From Akkermansiaceae bacterium UBA2381 (GTDB lineage: Bacteria; Verrucomicrobiota; Verrucomicrobiia; Verrucomicrobiales; DEV007), in contig DDSV01000037.1 in assembly GCA_002344215.1 (NCBI GenBank), positions 15,610 through 79,609 of the forward strand: a stretch of DNA of 64,000 bases, in the 5' to 3' direction. The position numbers and the translations under genes were made by a program. Shown here piece after piece: positions 15,282-25,835 of the stretch. Positions within the stretch are counted from its first letter, which is position 1. Each line of letters begins with the position of its first letter. Under the pieces are notes generated by a model that saw only the letters and a list, made by a program, of their open reading frames with translations, was not told where the DNA came from and did not search any database.

Positions 15282-15547
15282 CTCTCCGGCACCGTCCGAC
15301 CTTTTGAACCTGGGCTCACCGGAACCGGAAGGTTGAGAAGCGATATCCTTCCGCTTCGACAGTTTGTTTCGATGCTCCCGGGATGATCGAAGGCCCCTGG
15401 CCTCAGTCCGGCGCGTCAAGGCGGAAAGGGAGTTTAGCGGACCTAATCCGTGCCGATTTGTGGGAAAATAGTAAGGCGTCCTTTTCCGGGGTTTCGAATG
15501 GCGCTTCGGACCAAAGCGCTTACGCTACGTAAAGATCCCCTTTTCCC

Positions 15548-17944
15548 ATGCTTTATCAGTCAGCCGGCCCGGAAGAATCACCTCCTAAGGGTCCTGATTC
15601 TCAACCTGATACCAATTCGGTGAGGTGGCGGGGCTTTTTGCGCCCGAGGTCCCGTGCGTGGTGGGTGGCGGGTGCCTACGCCGTTTTTGCGCTGCTCTGG
15701 ATCTACTTCTCCGACAGGGCGCTCGAGACGCTCATCCCGGATCCTGAGAAGTTGCTTAAGGTCAGTGTGTATAAGGGCTTCGGATTCGTGATGGTGACTT
15801 CTGTCCTTTTGCTATTGGTGGTCAGAAGCGCTTTCGGCAGGATTGAAGATGACTACGAGTTACTCAAGGCCCATGAAGTCGAAATTAAACGCCTCACTCG
15901 TCTCTACGCGGCATTAAGCCAGATCAATCAGGCGATCGTCTGGACGGGTTCGAGAGATGAACTTTTTTCCAAGGTTTGCAGGATACTTCTAGATTTTGGC
16001 GGGTTCCGGATTGCCTGGATTGGATGGCACGATCTGGAGACCCGGCGTCTTGTTCCGGTCGCAATCGAGGGAGATGGATCGGATTATATTGAGAGTTTCC
16101 GGATTTTCACCGATGAAAGGCCCGAGGGCAGGGGACTCTCGGGAATGGCGTTCAAAGAAGGACGGCATTTTGTCTGCAACGACCTGCTTCATCATTCGGC
16201 TCCCTTACCCGGGCGTGATGAGGCGGAACTTCTGGGGCTGTGTGCTTCGGCCGCATTTCCGATCCGGTTGAAAGGCGAGGTTTTTGGAACTCTCAGCGTC
16301 TATTCTGACTCCGCCGGCTTTTTCCAGGATAAAGAGGTTGATCTGCTCGTCGAGGCGGCGGTCGATATCTCCTTTGCGCTCGACAATTTTGCCCGAGAAG
16401 AAGAGCGGGAAGCGGCCCGTGTGTTCGCGGAGAATGAGCGCCGATTCTCAGACACGATGATCGAGAGTATGCCGGGCATACTCTATTTCTATGATGAAAG
16501 TGGCCGGTTTCTGCGATGGAACCGGAACTTTGAAACGGTCTCCGGGTATTCAGCAGACGAAATCGCAACGATGGTGCCTCTGGAGTTTTTCGGGGAGGAC
16601 GACCGGCCTTTGGTTGAAGCGCGCATTGCCGATGTCTTCAAAGAGGGTGAGTCCACCATCGAGGCTTCGATTCGTTCGAAAAACGGAACCTCAACTTTAT
16701 ATTATCTGACGGGTCGCCGGGTTGAGTTTGACGGGCGGACCTGCCTTGTCGGTGCGGGAATCGATATCTCTGAGCGTAGGAAGGCGGAGATCGCTTTGAG
16801 TCAGAGTGAGCAGCGCTACCGCACCACTGTTCACAGTATTCTCGAGGGGTGTCAGATCATCGGGTTTGACTGGACCTATCTGTATCTCAATGCGGCAGCT
16901 GAGGTTCACAATCGCCGACCCAATGCTGAGCTCATGGGGAATCGTATGCCGGAAATGTGGCCCGGGATTGAAAAGACTCATCCCTTTCATCTCATCCGTA
17001 ATTGCCTGGAGGACCGCGTAGCCGCCCAGGATGAGGTGGAGTTCACCTTTCCCGATGGTGTTACGGGCTGGTTTGATCTTCGAGTGCAGCCGGTTCCTGA
17101 AGGTGCCTTTGTGCTCTCCATTGACATCACGGAACGCCATCGAGCCGAGATGGCGCTTCGGGAACTTAATGAAAATCTTGAAATGCGGGTCACTGAGAGG
17201 ACCAATGAGCTGCAGTCGGCACTGATCAGGGCGGAGGCGGCGGATCGTTTGAAGTCGGCGTTCCTCACGACGATGTCTCACGAGTTGAGAACACCGCTGA
17301 ATTCCATCATTGGCTTTACCGGAATCATCCTGAAGGGGCTGGCCGGACCTCTTACCGCGGAGCAGACAAAACAGCTTGGAATGGTCAAGAGGAGCGCCCA
17401 CCATCTCCTCGAGCTGATTAACGATGTTCTCGACCTCTCAAAGGTGGAGGCCGGGCAGCTCGACATTTTTCCGGAACCTTTTGACGTGATTGAATCAATT
17501 CAACGGGTGGTGGAGACGGTGAAGCCCCTTGCGGAGAAGAAAGGTCTCGCTCTTGGCCTTCGGGGAACCGATAATGCCACGGAGATTGTCAGTGACCGGA
17601 GGCGAGTTGAGCAGATTATGCTCAACCTGCTCAACAACGCGATCAAGTTTACGGAGTCGGGTGAGATCGTCCTTTTCACTGATTTCACCGAAACCGGTGA
17701 GCTTAGGATCTCGGTGAAGGACTCCGGTATCGGAATCAAGGAGGATGATATGAAAACCTTATTTCAGCCCTTCCGCCAGATCGACAGCGGTCTAACCCGC
17801 CAGCATGAGGGGACCGGGCTTGGGCTTGCGATCTGCCGTCGTCTTGCCGGGTTGCTGGGTGGCGAAATCTCTGCTGAAAGCACCTGGGGTGAGGGTAGCG
17901 TCTTCACTCTCGTTCTTCCACTCAAACCCTCCGCAGAAACATGA
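15548..17944 (+). CDS. Membrane sensor histidine kinase, GAF-PAS-PAS-HisKA-HATPase
   Basis: The protein has 798 residues. Two membrane segments near 38-57 and 75-95 are followed by a short coiled coil, a GAF domain (about 130-285), PAS domains near 300-405 and 420-535 (second ends SIDITERHRAE), a coiled coil, then the dimerisation/phosphoacceptor helix with TMSHELRTPLN (His 578) and a complete HATPase (N box NLLNNAIKF, G1 DSGIGI, G2 GTGLGLAI). No receiver domain is fused. Its last codons overlap the next gene, a single-domain receiver, by 4 bases, making that receiver its most likely phosphotransfer partner. The input signal is unknown. First gene of a long signalling block. Confidence 0.93.
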   Translation: MLYQSAGPEESPPKGPDSQPDTNSVRWRGFLRPRSRAWWVAGAYAVFALLWIYFSDRALETLIPDPEKLLKVSVYKGFGFVMVTSVLLLLVVRSAFGRIEDDYELLKAHEVEIKRLTRLYAALSQINQAIVWTGSRDELFSKVCRILLDFGGFRIAWIGWHDLETRRLVPVAIEGDGSDYIESFRIFTDERPEGRGLSGMAFKEGRHFVCNDLLHHSAPLPGRDEAELLGLCASAAFPIRLKGEVFGTLSVYSDSAGFFQDKEVDLLVEAAVDISFALDNFAREEEREAARVFAENERRFSDTMIESMPGILYFYDESGRFLRWNRNFETVSGYSADEIATMVPLEFFGEDDRPLVEARIADVFKEGESTIEASIRSKNGTSTLYYLTGRRVEFDGRTCLVGAGIDISERRKAEIALSQSEQRYRTTVHSILEGCQIIGFDWTYLYLNAAAEVHNRRPNAELMGNRMPEMWPGIEKTHPFHLIRNCLEDRVAAQDEVEFTFPDGVTGWFDLRVQPVPEGAFVLSIDITERHRAEMALRELNENLEMRVTERTNELQSALIRAEAADRLKSAFLTTMSHELRTPLNSIIGFTGIILKGLAGPLTAEQTKQLGMVKRSAHHLLELINDVLDLSKVEAGQLDIFPEPFDVIESIQRVVETVKPLAEKKGLALGLRGTDNATEIVSDRRRVEQIMLNLLNNAIKFTESGEIVLFTDFTETGELRISVKDSGIGIKEDDMKTLFQPFRQIDSGLTRQHEGTGLGLAICRRLAGLLGGEISAESTWGEGSVFTLVLPLKPSAET

Positions 17945-18306
17945 GTCGAACGGTCCTGTTAATCGAAGACAACGAACAGAATCGCTACCTGGTCAGCTAC
18001 CTGCTTGAACAAGAGGGGCACACGGTGGTGATGGCGGAGAACGGGTCTCAAGGCATTGAGGAGGCGTTGAGAATCCTCCCGGACCTGATTCTTCTCGATA
18101 TACAGCTTCCTCGAATGGACGGGTATGCCGTGGCGCGCGCCATCAGAGAACTCGAGCCACTCCGATCCGTGCCCATTGTTGCGGTCACTTCCTACGCCCT
18201 GACAGGTGACCGGGAGAAATCACTCGAAGCGGGTTGCAACGGCTATCTTGAAAAGCCGATAAATCCGGAAACGTTTGTCGCTGAGATCGAACGATTTTTC
18301 TCCTAA
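17941..18306 (+). CDS. Single-domain response regulator (CheY/DivK-like)
   Basis: The protein has 121 residues, all receiver domain. The acidic pocket is IEDN near the N-terminus, the phosphoacceptor is D53 in LLDIQLPRMDGY, the Thr/Ser switch lies in VAVTSYA and the conserved Lys in YLEKPINPETF. There is no output domain, so it acts by protein contact or as a phosphorelay shuttle. Overlap of 4 bases with the upstream kinase gene implies coupled translation, and a further kinase with its own receivers starts 21 bases downstream. The sequence is closest in style to the DivK/CpdR type of stand-alone receivers. Confidence 0.93.
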   Translation: MSRTVLLIEDNEQNRYLVSYLLEQEGHTVVMAENGSQGIEEALRILPDLILLDIQLPRMDGYAVARAIRELEPLRSVPIVAVTSYALTGDREKSLEAGCNGYLEKPINPETFVAEIERFFS

Positions 18307-18327
18307 TCTATTCTTGTAAAGCTCCTC

Positions 18328-21300
18328 ATGAATCGTGTTCTCATTGTCGATGATAAAGAGGAGAATCTTTACTATCTCAGGGCACTGCTGAGCGGGCACG
18401 GATGGGAGGTCGATTCAGCGCATCACGGGGCGGAGGCTCTAGTCATGGCGCGTCGATCACGACCCGATCTCGTGGTTTCTGATCTTCTCATGCCGGTGAT
18501 GGACGGATACACCCTGCTTCGTCACTGGAAGCTTGATGCATCACTCAAGCGTGTTCCGTTTGTCGTCTATACGGCAACTTACACCGAGGCGGAGGATGAA
18601 CGACTTGCCATCAGTCTCGGAGCCGACTGTTTCATTTTGAAGCCTTCGGATCCCGATGATTTTCTTTCCCGTCTGGAGAGAGTGATGTCGAACTCTGAAG
18701 AGTCCGATAGTCATGAAGTCCGAAAACCGATTGACGATGAGACTGAGCTTCTCCGGGTATATAGCGAGACCCTGATTCGAAAGCTTGAAGAAAAGAGCCT
18801 CCAACTCGAACTGACAAATCGGGCTCTTCAGGATGATGTCACCCGAAGCCGCGAGATGGAATCTTCGCTGCGCGCAAGCCAGATGATGATGGCGACGGCA
18901 CAAAGGATTGCTCACTTCGGGAGCTGGGCGCTCGAGTTGGAAGGGGCGGACGAGGTAGATTCCAATCGATTGATCTGGTCGGACGAAATGTACCGAATCG
19001 CCGGCTACGAACCGGGAACCTTCGAAGTGAGCAGCGAGAAATTTTTCGATCTTGTTCCTCCCGATGACCGCCCTCGCATTCGGGAGGCGGTCGCGTTCTC
19101 AATCCGGGAAAGAAGACCCTATTCCATCATACATCGTATGGTTCGACCGAACGGGGAGGTGAGGATCGTTCAGGAAACGGCCGAAGTCTTCGTCGACGAT
19201 TCGACGGGACGGGCTGTGAAAATGGTCGGCACGGCTCACGATATTACGGAGAGACATGAAGCCGCTGAAGCACTCGCAAAGAGTGAGCGTGAACAGCGGG
19301 CACTGGCTCATGAGCTGGAGATTGAGCGATCGCGTCTCCTCGCTGCTCAGGAGGTGGCAAAGCTGGGAAGTTGGGAAACTGATATCGTCAGTCTCGCGGT
19401 AAACTGGTCGAGAGAAACCTACCGGATTTTCGAGAGGGCTCCCGGCGAGTTCAGACCGAGTCATCTGAATTTTATTCAGCTCGTGCATCCTGATGATCGC
19501 CAGGAGGTGGAAGCCTCCTTCATGGCTTCTTTGGGCCGGAGTGAGGTCAATGAACTCCAGCATCGAATTGTAACCCCGGATGGCCGCGTCAAATATGTGG
19601 TCGAGCGATGGCAGGTTTTTCATGACAAGAGCGGCACTCCGGTGCGTGCGCTGGGAACCTGTCGTGATATTACGGAGCGGGTGATCGCGGACCGTGATCT
19701 TCGGCATACGTCCACTTTGCTCCAGGCGGTCGTTGAGGGAACCACCGACGCCGTTTTTGTTAAAGACAGGCAGGGCCGTTACATGCTTTTCAATCGGGCG
19801 GCTTCGGAGTTCGTGGGGCGCAGCATTGCCGAAGTACTCGGAAAAGATGACCGGGCGATCTTCGGTCCCGAGGATGCCCGGGTCATCATCGAGGGAGACC
19901 GCAAGGTGATGGAGACAGGAGAGACGTTCACGGCAGAGGAGGTTCTCACGGCGGCGGGGGTCACCCGAACTTATTCGGCGATTAAAGCACCCTTCCGTGA
20001 TGCTCGCGGGAACATCATCGGAACGATCGGTGTCTCCAGAGACATTACGGAGAGCAAGTTAACTGAAACCGCGCTTCGTGACTCGATTGGCGAGATCAGT
20101 GCACTAGGGGCTGCTCTTGATGAGCACGCCATCGTTTCCCGCACTGACGCGAGCGGGAGAATCACGTATGTGAATGACAAATTCTGTGCGGTCTCCGGTT
20201 ACTCGCGAGATGAATTGATTGGACAGGATCACCGCCTTATCAATTCCGGCTACCATCCGAAGGAGTTTTTCGTGAACTTGTGGGCGAGAATCACCTCCGG
20301 AAAAGTCTGGCAGGGAGAACTCCGAAATCGTGCAAAAGATGGATCCTACTACTGGGTTGATACGACGATTGTTCCCTTCTGCGACAAATCGGGGAGTCCC
20401 TACCAATATATCTCGATTCGGACAGATGTGACGAAACGTAAACAGACCGAAGTATCGCTTAGGGAGAGCGAGAGTCGATTCCGCAGGACTGCATCGCAGT
20501 TATCAAATGTCCTCGACTATTCGCTCGATGTGATCTGCTCAATTGATGAAGAGGGGTGTTTCGTTCAGATAAACGCCGCCTGCGAAACCGTTTGGGGATA
20601 TGGAGTTGAGGAACTCCTTGGAAAAAAATACATCGAAAAGGTGGTTCCCGAAGACCGGGCCCTGACAGGGGAGACCGCTGCCGCTATCATGGATGGCCAT
20701 TCAACACGGTCCTTTGAGAATCGCTATCAGCGGAAGGACGGTAGTATTGCCTTCATGCAGTGGGCGGCGCACTGGTCCGGGGCTGAACGGATTCTGTTCT
20801 GCGTGGCCCGCGACATCACGGAGAAAAAATCGCTCGAATCACAGTTCCTGCGGGCTCAGCGTATGGAAAGTATCGGGACGCTTGCCGGGGGAATAGCTCA
20901 CGACCTCAACAACGTTCTCGCGCCCATCATGATGTCGATCGATCTTCTGAAGATGGATGATAACGACCCGTTACGCGCTGAGATCCTCTCGACCATCGAA
21001 GTCAGTGCGAAGCGAGGGGCTGACATGGTGCAGCAGGTGCTCTCCTTCGCCCGGGGAGTCGAGGGTCGGCAGCTTGAGGTGCAGATGACCCACCTGCTTA
21101 AAGAGATTCAGAAGATCTCAAATGAGACCTTTCTCAAGAGTATTCACGTTAAGGTAAACATTGAGCGGGATATCTGGGTGGTAGAGGGCGATCCCACACA
21201 ACTCCATCAGGTGATGCTGAACCTAAGTGTGAACGCGCGCGATGCGATGCCGGAGGGAGGGACCCTGACGCTTTCGGCAAAGAATCTCATGCTCGACGAA

Positions 21301-22002
21301 CAGTATTCCAGCATGAATCTGGAGTCCCGTCCCGGACCACATGTGGTCGTTGAGGTTGAGGACACCGGTTCGGGGATGCCGCCTGAAGTGATCGATCGCA
21401 TCTTCGAGCCCTTCTACACAACCAAGGAGCTCGGCAAGGGGACCGGGCTTGGGCTTTCCACCACCCTGGCGATCATCAAGAGCCATGGTGGTTTTGTGCG
21501 CGTCTACAGTGAGGTTGGGAAAGGAACGACCTTCCGGATTTATCTTCCGGCAAAGTTGAAGAACACAGCGGCCCTCGTTGAGAGGGTGAAGAGTCCACTA
21601 CCCGTTGGCCATGGCGAATTGATTCTTGTGGTGGACGATGAAGCGGCCATTCGTGAGATAACCCGGCAAACTCTCGAGACTTCCGGATATCGGGTTTTGC
21701 TCGCAAGTGACGGAGCTGAGGCCATTGCGACTTACGCGATGAGGAGCGACGAAATCGCCGCAGTCCTGACTGATATGATGATGCCTACGATGGACGGGTC
21801 CACCGCGATCCACGCGATCACCCGGATCAACCCGTCCGCCATCGTACTCGCGGCCAGCGGATTGAGCACCCTGGGAATGGAAGCCAAGGCGGTGAATGCG
21901 GGGGTGAAATACTTCATCCCCAAGCCCTATACTGCGGAAACGCTTCTCCGGACCTTAGCGCGGGCGCTCTCGACATCTGATGGAGATGCAGAGGCGTCCT
22001 AA
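18328..22002 (+). CDS. Soluble hybrid histidine kinase, REC-PAS(x5)-HisKA-HATPase-REC
   Basis: The protein has 1224 residues and no membrane segment. It has an N-terminal receiver (D52 in SDLLMPVMDGY), a coiled coil (about 140-180), then five PAS/PAC units, each ending in a DIT or DVT motif (HDITERHEA, RDITERVIA, RDITESKLT, TDVTKRKQT, RDITEKKSL). The phosphoacceptor GGIAHDLNN carries His 858, the HATPase is complete (GTGLGLST), and a C-terminal receiver has D1149 in LTDMMMPTMDG. The HisKA variant with HDLNN is the NtrB-like type often linked to PAS arrays. It follows the stand-alone receiver by 21 bases and could receive phosphate from it through its N-terminal receiver. Ligands are unknown. 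Confidence 0.93.
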   Translation: MNRVLIVDDKEENLYYLRALLSGHGWEVDSAHHGAEALVMARRSRPDLVVSDLLMPVMDGYTLLRHWKLDASLKRVPFVVYTATYTEAEDERLAISLGADCFILKPSDPDDFLSRLERVMSNSEESDSHEVRKPIDDETELLRVYSETLIRKLEEKSLQLELTNRALQDDVTRSREMESSLRASQMMMATAQRIAHFGSWALELEGADEVDSNRLIWSDEMYRIAGYEPGTFEVSSEKFFDLVPPDDRPRIREAVAFSIRERRPYSIIHRMVRPNGEVRIVQETAEVFVDDSTGRAVKMVGTAHDITERHEAAEALAKSEREQRALAHELEIERSRLLAAQEVAKLGSWETDIVSLAVNWSRETYRIFERAPGEFRPSHLNFIQLVHPDDRQEVEASFMASLGRSEVNELQHRIVTPDGRVKYVVERWQVFHDKSGTPVRALGTCRDITERVIADRDLRHTSTLLQAVVEGTTDAVFVKDRQGRYMLFNRAASEFVGRSIAEVLGKDDRAIFGPEDARVIIEGDRKVMETGETFTAEEVLTAAGVTRTYSAIKAPFRDARGNIIGTIGVSRDITESKLTETALRDSIGEISALGAALDEHAIVSRTDASGRITYVNDKFCAVSGYSRDELIGQDHRLINSGYHPKEFFVNLWARITSGKVWQGELRNRAKDGSYYWVDTTIVPFCDKSGSPYQYISIRTDVTKRKQTEVSLRESESRFRRTASQLSNVLDYSLDVICSIDEEGCFVQINAACETVWGYGVEELLGKKYIEKVVPEDRALTGETAAAIMDGHSTRSFENRYQRKDGSIAFMQWAAHWSGAERILFCVARDITEKKSLESQFLRAQRMESIGTLAGGIAHDLNNVLAPIMMSIDLLKMDDNDPLRAEILSTIEVSAKRGADMVQQVLSFARGVEGRQLEVQMTHLLKEIQKISNETFLKSIHVKVNIERDIWVVEGDPTQLHQVMLNLSVNARDAMPEGGTLTLSAKNLMLDEQYSSMNLESRPGPHVVVEVEDTGSGMPPEVIDRIFEPFYTTKELGKGTGLGLSTTLAIIKSHGGFVRVYSEVGKGTTFRIYLPAKLKNTAALVERVKSPLPVGHGELILVVDDEAAIREITRQTLETSGYRVLLASDGAEAIATYAMRSDEIAAVLTDMMMPTMDGSTAIHAITRINPSAIVLAASGLSTLGMEAKAVNAGVKYFIPKPYTAETLLRTLARALSTSDGDAEAS

Positions 22003-22013
22003 GACAAAATATC

Positions 22014-22028
22014 CCGGGACCTTCCCGG
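22014..22028. terminator. Hairpin between convergent kinase genes
   Basis: CCGGGA (22014-22019) and TCCCGG (22023-22028) form a 6-bp stem with a 3-base loop between two convergent genes. No T run follows, so termination is plausible by position only. Confidence 0.35.
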
Positions 22029-22034
22029 ATTAAC

Positions 22035-24026
22035 TTAGGAGGAGAGGACCGCGTGATCTGTGTGATGCTCATCAAACTCCGCATCGGGATAACCGGGGGC
22101 GAGACGATGAGTTGACGACGAAGTCATGTCTCCGGACAATCTCTCCTCAATCGCGTCGAGATGAAAGAAGAAGGTCGTTCCCGTTCCCGGAACAGAGTCG
22201 ACCTGGATCACGCCCCCGTGACGTCTGATCATCTTCCGCACAGTGGCTAGACCGACTCCGGATCCTTCAAACTCACTTTCGCGGTGGAGTCGCTTGAAAG
22301 GTTGGAAGATCGTTTCAGCCTGCTTCATATCAAAGCCGGTTCCATTGTCCCGCACGTAGAAAAATTGTCTTTCATTGTGCGTGACCGCGCCAATCGAGAT
22401 GATGGCTGTTTCCCGGCGAGCGGTGAATTTAAAAGCGTTGTCGAGCAGGTTTTGCATTGTCGTGCGGACCACGGTGGGATCACCGGTGAGTTCAAGGCCC
22501 GGTTCGATCTCAACCTGTATTCTCCGGCTCTGATGAAGACATTCAAAGGTGGCTGCCAATTCGGTTGCGAGTGAAGTGAGGTCAATTCTCCTAGGGTGGA
22601 ACGCAGCGTTTGAGCAACCCGCGAGTTTCAGGATGTCCTCAATGAGGGATTGCATCCGGACGGCGGATTCTGAGATCCTGGCGAGATATTCGTTCGCCCC
22701 CTTGCTCAACTCATCTCCGTGTTCCTCGATGAGAAATCCAGCGAGTGCCTCGACATGACGGGCGGGGGATCGCAGGTCATGGGAGACCGTGTAGGAGAAT
22801 GTTCGAAGTTCTTCGTTCGCTTCCGCAAGTCTTGCGGTTCTGACGGCCACCGCCTTCTCGAGTCCGGCGTTCATTTCACGAATTTCAGCTTCGCTCTTCT
22901 TTAATGATTCGGCACTGTTTTCGGCTATCCGGGTAGCCTTTTCCTGTTTCGCTCTCAAGTCGGAAAGAATCATCATTCCAAGCAGGGTGATGGCAATGCC
23001 GGAGAGGGCGATGAAGAGTGACGAGAGTCGCATCCTGCGGTTCTCAAATGAGGCAAGGCTGAATGTCTCAACTCTCCAGAAGCGCCCCCCGAGCTGAAGA
23101 TCTGACGCTGACTGGAAGGTGGGGGCTGGATTTGATTGTGAGGAGGTGAATACCGGTGGAGTTCCAGGAAAAGCGTTTTCATCAACTAGACGGAGGCCAA
23201 TATGCCTTTCCGATCCGATGAAGATATTTTCAATCAGTTCAGCCACTTCGAATGGCGCGAAAACAAATCCCTGTATTGCCATACGGCGGTGGGCAACGGT
23301 GGAGATGTCAACGCCCTTCTCAAAAAGAGGCAGACAAAAGATGAATGCCGGCTTACCCGGTCCGTAGCTCCCGGGGTCAATGGTAATTGAGCATTTGCCG
23401 GTCTCGATTGATTTTATGGTTGCCTCCCCGCGGGACAGAGTCGAGGCGAAATCTTGTCCGCACTTCAGGTCCCCGCCATTGGCAGTTAGATTCTCAAAAA
23501 GGATTACAGGGGCGTAGTTTTTCTCCGGAACGGCTGCCCCGGATTCGGATGAATCCGAAGGGATTTGTGCCTCAGATTTTCTATCGGATGAGGTTTCAAC
23601 CCTCGCATATCCTATTCCCTGAAGCCCCGGGAGATCGGTCTTCAGATCCATTCCACGAAGAAAATCACTCCATTGCTCATCGGTGACATCTCCCGAAGCC
23701 TTTAAAAATGCGCCGCCCGTTTCCACCAGCCTGACACCGCTGTCGAGGCGGGCTTTCAACAAGCGATGGATATTGCCGGTATCGGAGCTGAACCTGGTTT
23801 CGAGAGTCTCTCGTTGAGCCTGATAAAGAGCTGAAGCCGCGAAGGTGGTGATGAGCAACCCGATTAGTGCAAATGACAGGGAGGCCGGATTGAGGACAGA
23901 CGTAAGACGGCGACTGCCGAAGATTGAGTCCTCGTCACGGGGGACGCCGCCTTTATTGTTGTCGATCTTCATCAGGCGATTGCCGGATTTAGACTCGTGC
24001 CCTTCAGGCAGTGAGATAGACGCCAC
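22035..24026 (-). CDS. CHASE-domain membrane histidine kinase
   Basis: The protein has 663 residues from a GTG at 24026; an ATG at 23972 is an alternative. A membrane segment near 50-70 and another near 325-350 bracket an extracytoplasmic CHASE domain (GGAFLKASGDVTDEQW, then LPGLQGIGYA). A coiled coil leads to the phosphoacceptor TVSHDLRSPAR (His 416) and a HATPase with N box NLLDNAFKF and G2 GSGVGLATV; the region is of the bacteriophytochrome-like HisKA type. No receiver is attached. The 5' end overlaps the end of the upstream REC-kinase gene by 23 bases, so they form one unit. CHASE domains bind small molecules; the ligand here is unknown. Confidence 0.9.
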   Translation of the reverse strand: MASISLPEGHESKSGNRLMKIDNNKGGVPRDEDSIFGSRRLTSVLNPASLSFALIGLLITTFAASALYQAQRETLETRFSSDTGNIHRLLKARLDSGVRLVETGGAFLKASGDVTDEQWSDFLRGMDLKTDLPGLQGIGYARVETSSDRKSEAQIPSDSSESGAAVPEKNYAPVILFENLTANGGDLKCGQDFASTLSRGEATIKSIETGKCSITIDPGSYGPGKPAFIFCLPLFEKGVDISTVAHRRMAIQGFVFAPFEVAELIENIFIGSERHIGLRLVDENAFPGTPPVFTSSQSNPAPTFQSASDLQLGGRFWRVETFSLASFENRRMRLSSLFIALSGIAITLLGMMILSDLRAKQEKATRIAENSAESLKKSEAEIREMNAGLEKAVAVRTARLAEANEELRTFSYTVSHDLRSPARHVEALAGFLIEEHGDELSKGANEYLARISESAVRMQSLIEDILKLAGCSNAAFHPRRIDLTSLATELAATFECLHQSRRIQVEIEPGLELTGDPTVVRTTMQNLLDNAFKFTARRETAIISIGAVTHNERQFFYVRDNGTGFDMKQAETIFQPFKRLHRESEFEGSGVGLATVRKMIRRHGGVIQVDSVPGTGTTFFFHLDAIEERLSGDMTSSSTHRLAPGYPDAEFDEHHTDHAVLSS

Positions 24027-25602
24027 TCTCCCTGATGGCCTTTCTCAAAGTGTCGCGGGTGATGGGCTTCGGCAGGATGACATCAACCCCCTCAAGCGCG
24101 CTGCAACTGGCGATCAGGCTATCCCCCGAGCCGGTGGCGAGAATGAATTTTATCCCGTCTCCACGTTTCCGGACCTTTCGGGCCAGTTCCTCACCATTCA
24201 ACTCCCGCATCGCTCTGTCCGAGATCATCAGATCAAAGGGTTCGTTTCGGAGCATTTCAAGTGCGTCGAATCCATTCGATGCGGTCTTGACGAAGTGATT
24301 GTCCCCCTCGAGGCAGGCGGCGAGACTCTGGGTTATCAGTTTTTCGTCATCGACGACCATGATTCTGAGTGACTTCGAATCCGGCATATTTTCGATCTCC
24401 GGATAGGGAAGGGCGGTGTCGATATCGTGAATTGAGAGGCGGAGGGTGACCTTTGTTCCAACGCCTTCGCGGGATTCAACTCTCATCACACCACCGTACC
24501 TTTCAATCAGGGCGTTAACCCAGGCGAGGCCGCCTCCTCCCGAGAGTTCACGATCCGTGCTGAAGTAGGGCTCAAGACAGTTTCGGAGAACTTCCTCCGG
24601 CATGCCGATTCCAGTATCCTCGATTTCGACCACGACTGCGCGGGTGATCCGGTAGGAGTTGATCCTGAGTTCACCACCCCCGGGCATTGATTCGGTTGCC
24701 CGCAGAATCAGGCTTGTAATGGCGTCACGAAATTGGGAATCGTCTCCGGTGACCGGTGGATTCTCCCTGAGGTTGGTGGAGATAACAACTCGCGGTTCGC
24801 GAGAACTTCTCGCGGCTTCCATTTGAGCGGTGAAGAGATCGACGCTCTCGGCGATCGTCTCATTGATATTGACCGGCGCTCCCTTCGTGTCGCGCGGGTG
24901 AACATCGCTGAAGTAGGATAGACTGCGCACTGTGGAAATCGCATCATTGACTGCCTCGCGAATGAGTCCGAATTCATCGGTGGTCCCTGAGCCGCCACAT
25001 TCTTCAAGTTGTTCGACAAGACCTGAAATTCGGCAGAGAGCGTTGTTGAGTTCGTGGGTGATGCCTGCGGCCATTCTTCCAAGGCCCTTCAGTCTTCCGG
25101 AGCGAACGAGTTCGTCCTGAGTGCGAACCAGCGTCTCAACGGTGGCTTCGAGTTCTGCGTTTTTGCGGCGGAGCGCGTCGTCCGCGTCCCGTTTTGCCTG
25201 ACGGATCCGTGCTTCCCTGATCTCTCTTTTGATCGCAGGGAGAAGCCGGGTCATCTTGTGTTTCGGAACGAAGTCGGCCACTCCGCTTCGCATTAGTTCG
25301 ATGGCGACTTCTTCGCCCCCAATTGCCCCGGTTACAATAATGAAGGGAAGATCGTGCCCTCGTTCATCCCGTACCTCCAGAGCGCCTCGCGAGGAGAACT
25401 CAGGCATATCATGATCACACAGAATGACGTCGAAGACATGGGCGCTCAGAGCCAGCTCCATCTCCGCCCGGGTTTGGGCTCGAACAACTTTGAATTTGTT
25501 TGCCTCCCTCTCCAGCATCTTGGCGATAATAAGCGCATCATTGTCGGAGTCCTCGATCAGGAGGACCCTCAATTGATCGAAAAGGATTTGGTTCTCTTCC
25601 AT
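24004..25602 (-). CDS. Soluble REC-HisKA-HATPase-REC hybrid kinase
   Basis: The protein has 532 residues from ATG 25602 (MEENQILFDQLRVLLIEDS). The receiver begins right after this start; an upstream in-frame start would add a hydrophobic stretch with no support. The N-terminal receiver has ILCDHDMPEF, followed by a coiled coil, phosphoacceptor GITHELNNAL, a HATPase with GIGMPEEV and GGGGLAWV, and a C-terminal receiver with LMISDRAMREL. The Asp is kept in both receivers. The ATPase G2 box (SGGGGLAW) departs from the usual GTGLGL, so kinase strength may be altered. It overlaps the CHASE-kinase gene by 23 bases at its 3' end. It is likely an intermediate that gathers and passes on phosphate in the relay. 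Confidence 0.9.
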   Translation of the reverse strand: MEENQILFDQLRVLLIEDSDNDALIIAKMLEREANKFKVVRAQTRAEMELALSAHVFDVILCDHDMPEFSSRGALEVRDERGHDLPFIIVTGAIGGEEVAIELMRSGVADFVPKHKMTRLLPAIKREIREARIRQAKRDADDALRRKNAELEATVETLVRTQDELVRSGRLKGLGRMAAGITHELNNALCRISGLVEQLEECGGSGTTDEFGLIREAVNDAISTVRSLSYFSDVHPRDTKGAPVNINETIAESVDLFTAQMEAARSSREPRVVISTNLRENPPVTGDDSQFRDAITSLILRATESMPGGGELRINSYRITRAVVVEIEDTGIGMPEEVLRNCLEPYFSTDRELSGGGGLAWVNALIERYGGVMRVESREGVGTKVTLRLSIHDIDTALPYPEIENMPDSKSLRIMVVDDEKLITQSLAACLEGDNHFVKTASNGFDALEMLRNEPFDLMISDRAMRELNGEELARKVRKRGDGIKFILATGSGDSLIASCSALEGVDVILPKPITRDTLRKAIRESGVYLTA

Positions 25603-25835
25603 AGAGGTTTCGGTGTCTGCTAAAAGATGTAAAACCAAAACAACTATAAATACCATAATTTACAACCAGTTTCTTTTCCTGTTCACCCGGACTTGCTGAG
25701 TGGCGTGAAATGTGTGTCAGATCGGCACCCCGATTTTCAGAACCCGGTGGCTGAAGGGGGCGCACAAGAGGTTCTTTCCTGAAAGCGAATGTCGAACTAA
25801 AGCCCGGCTGGAGAAAGATTGCCCCTGGGGTTGAT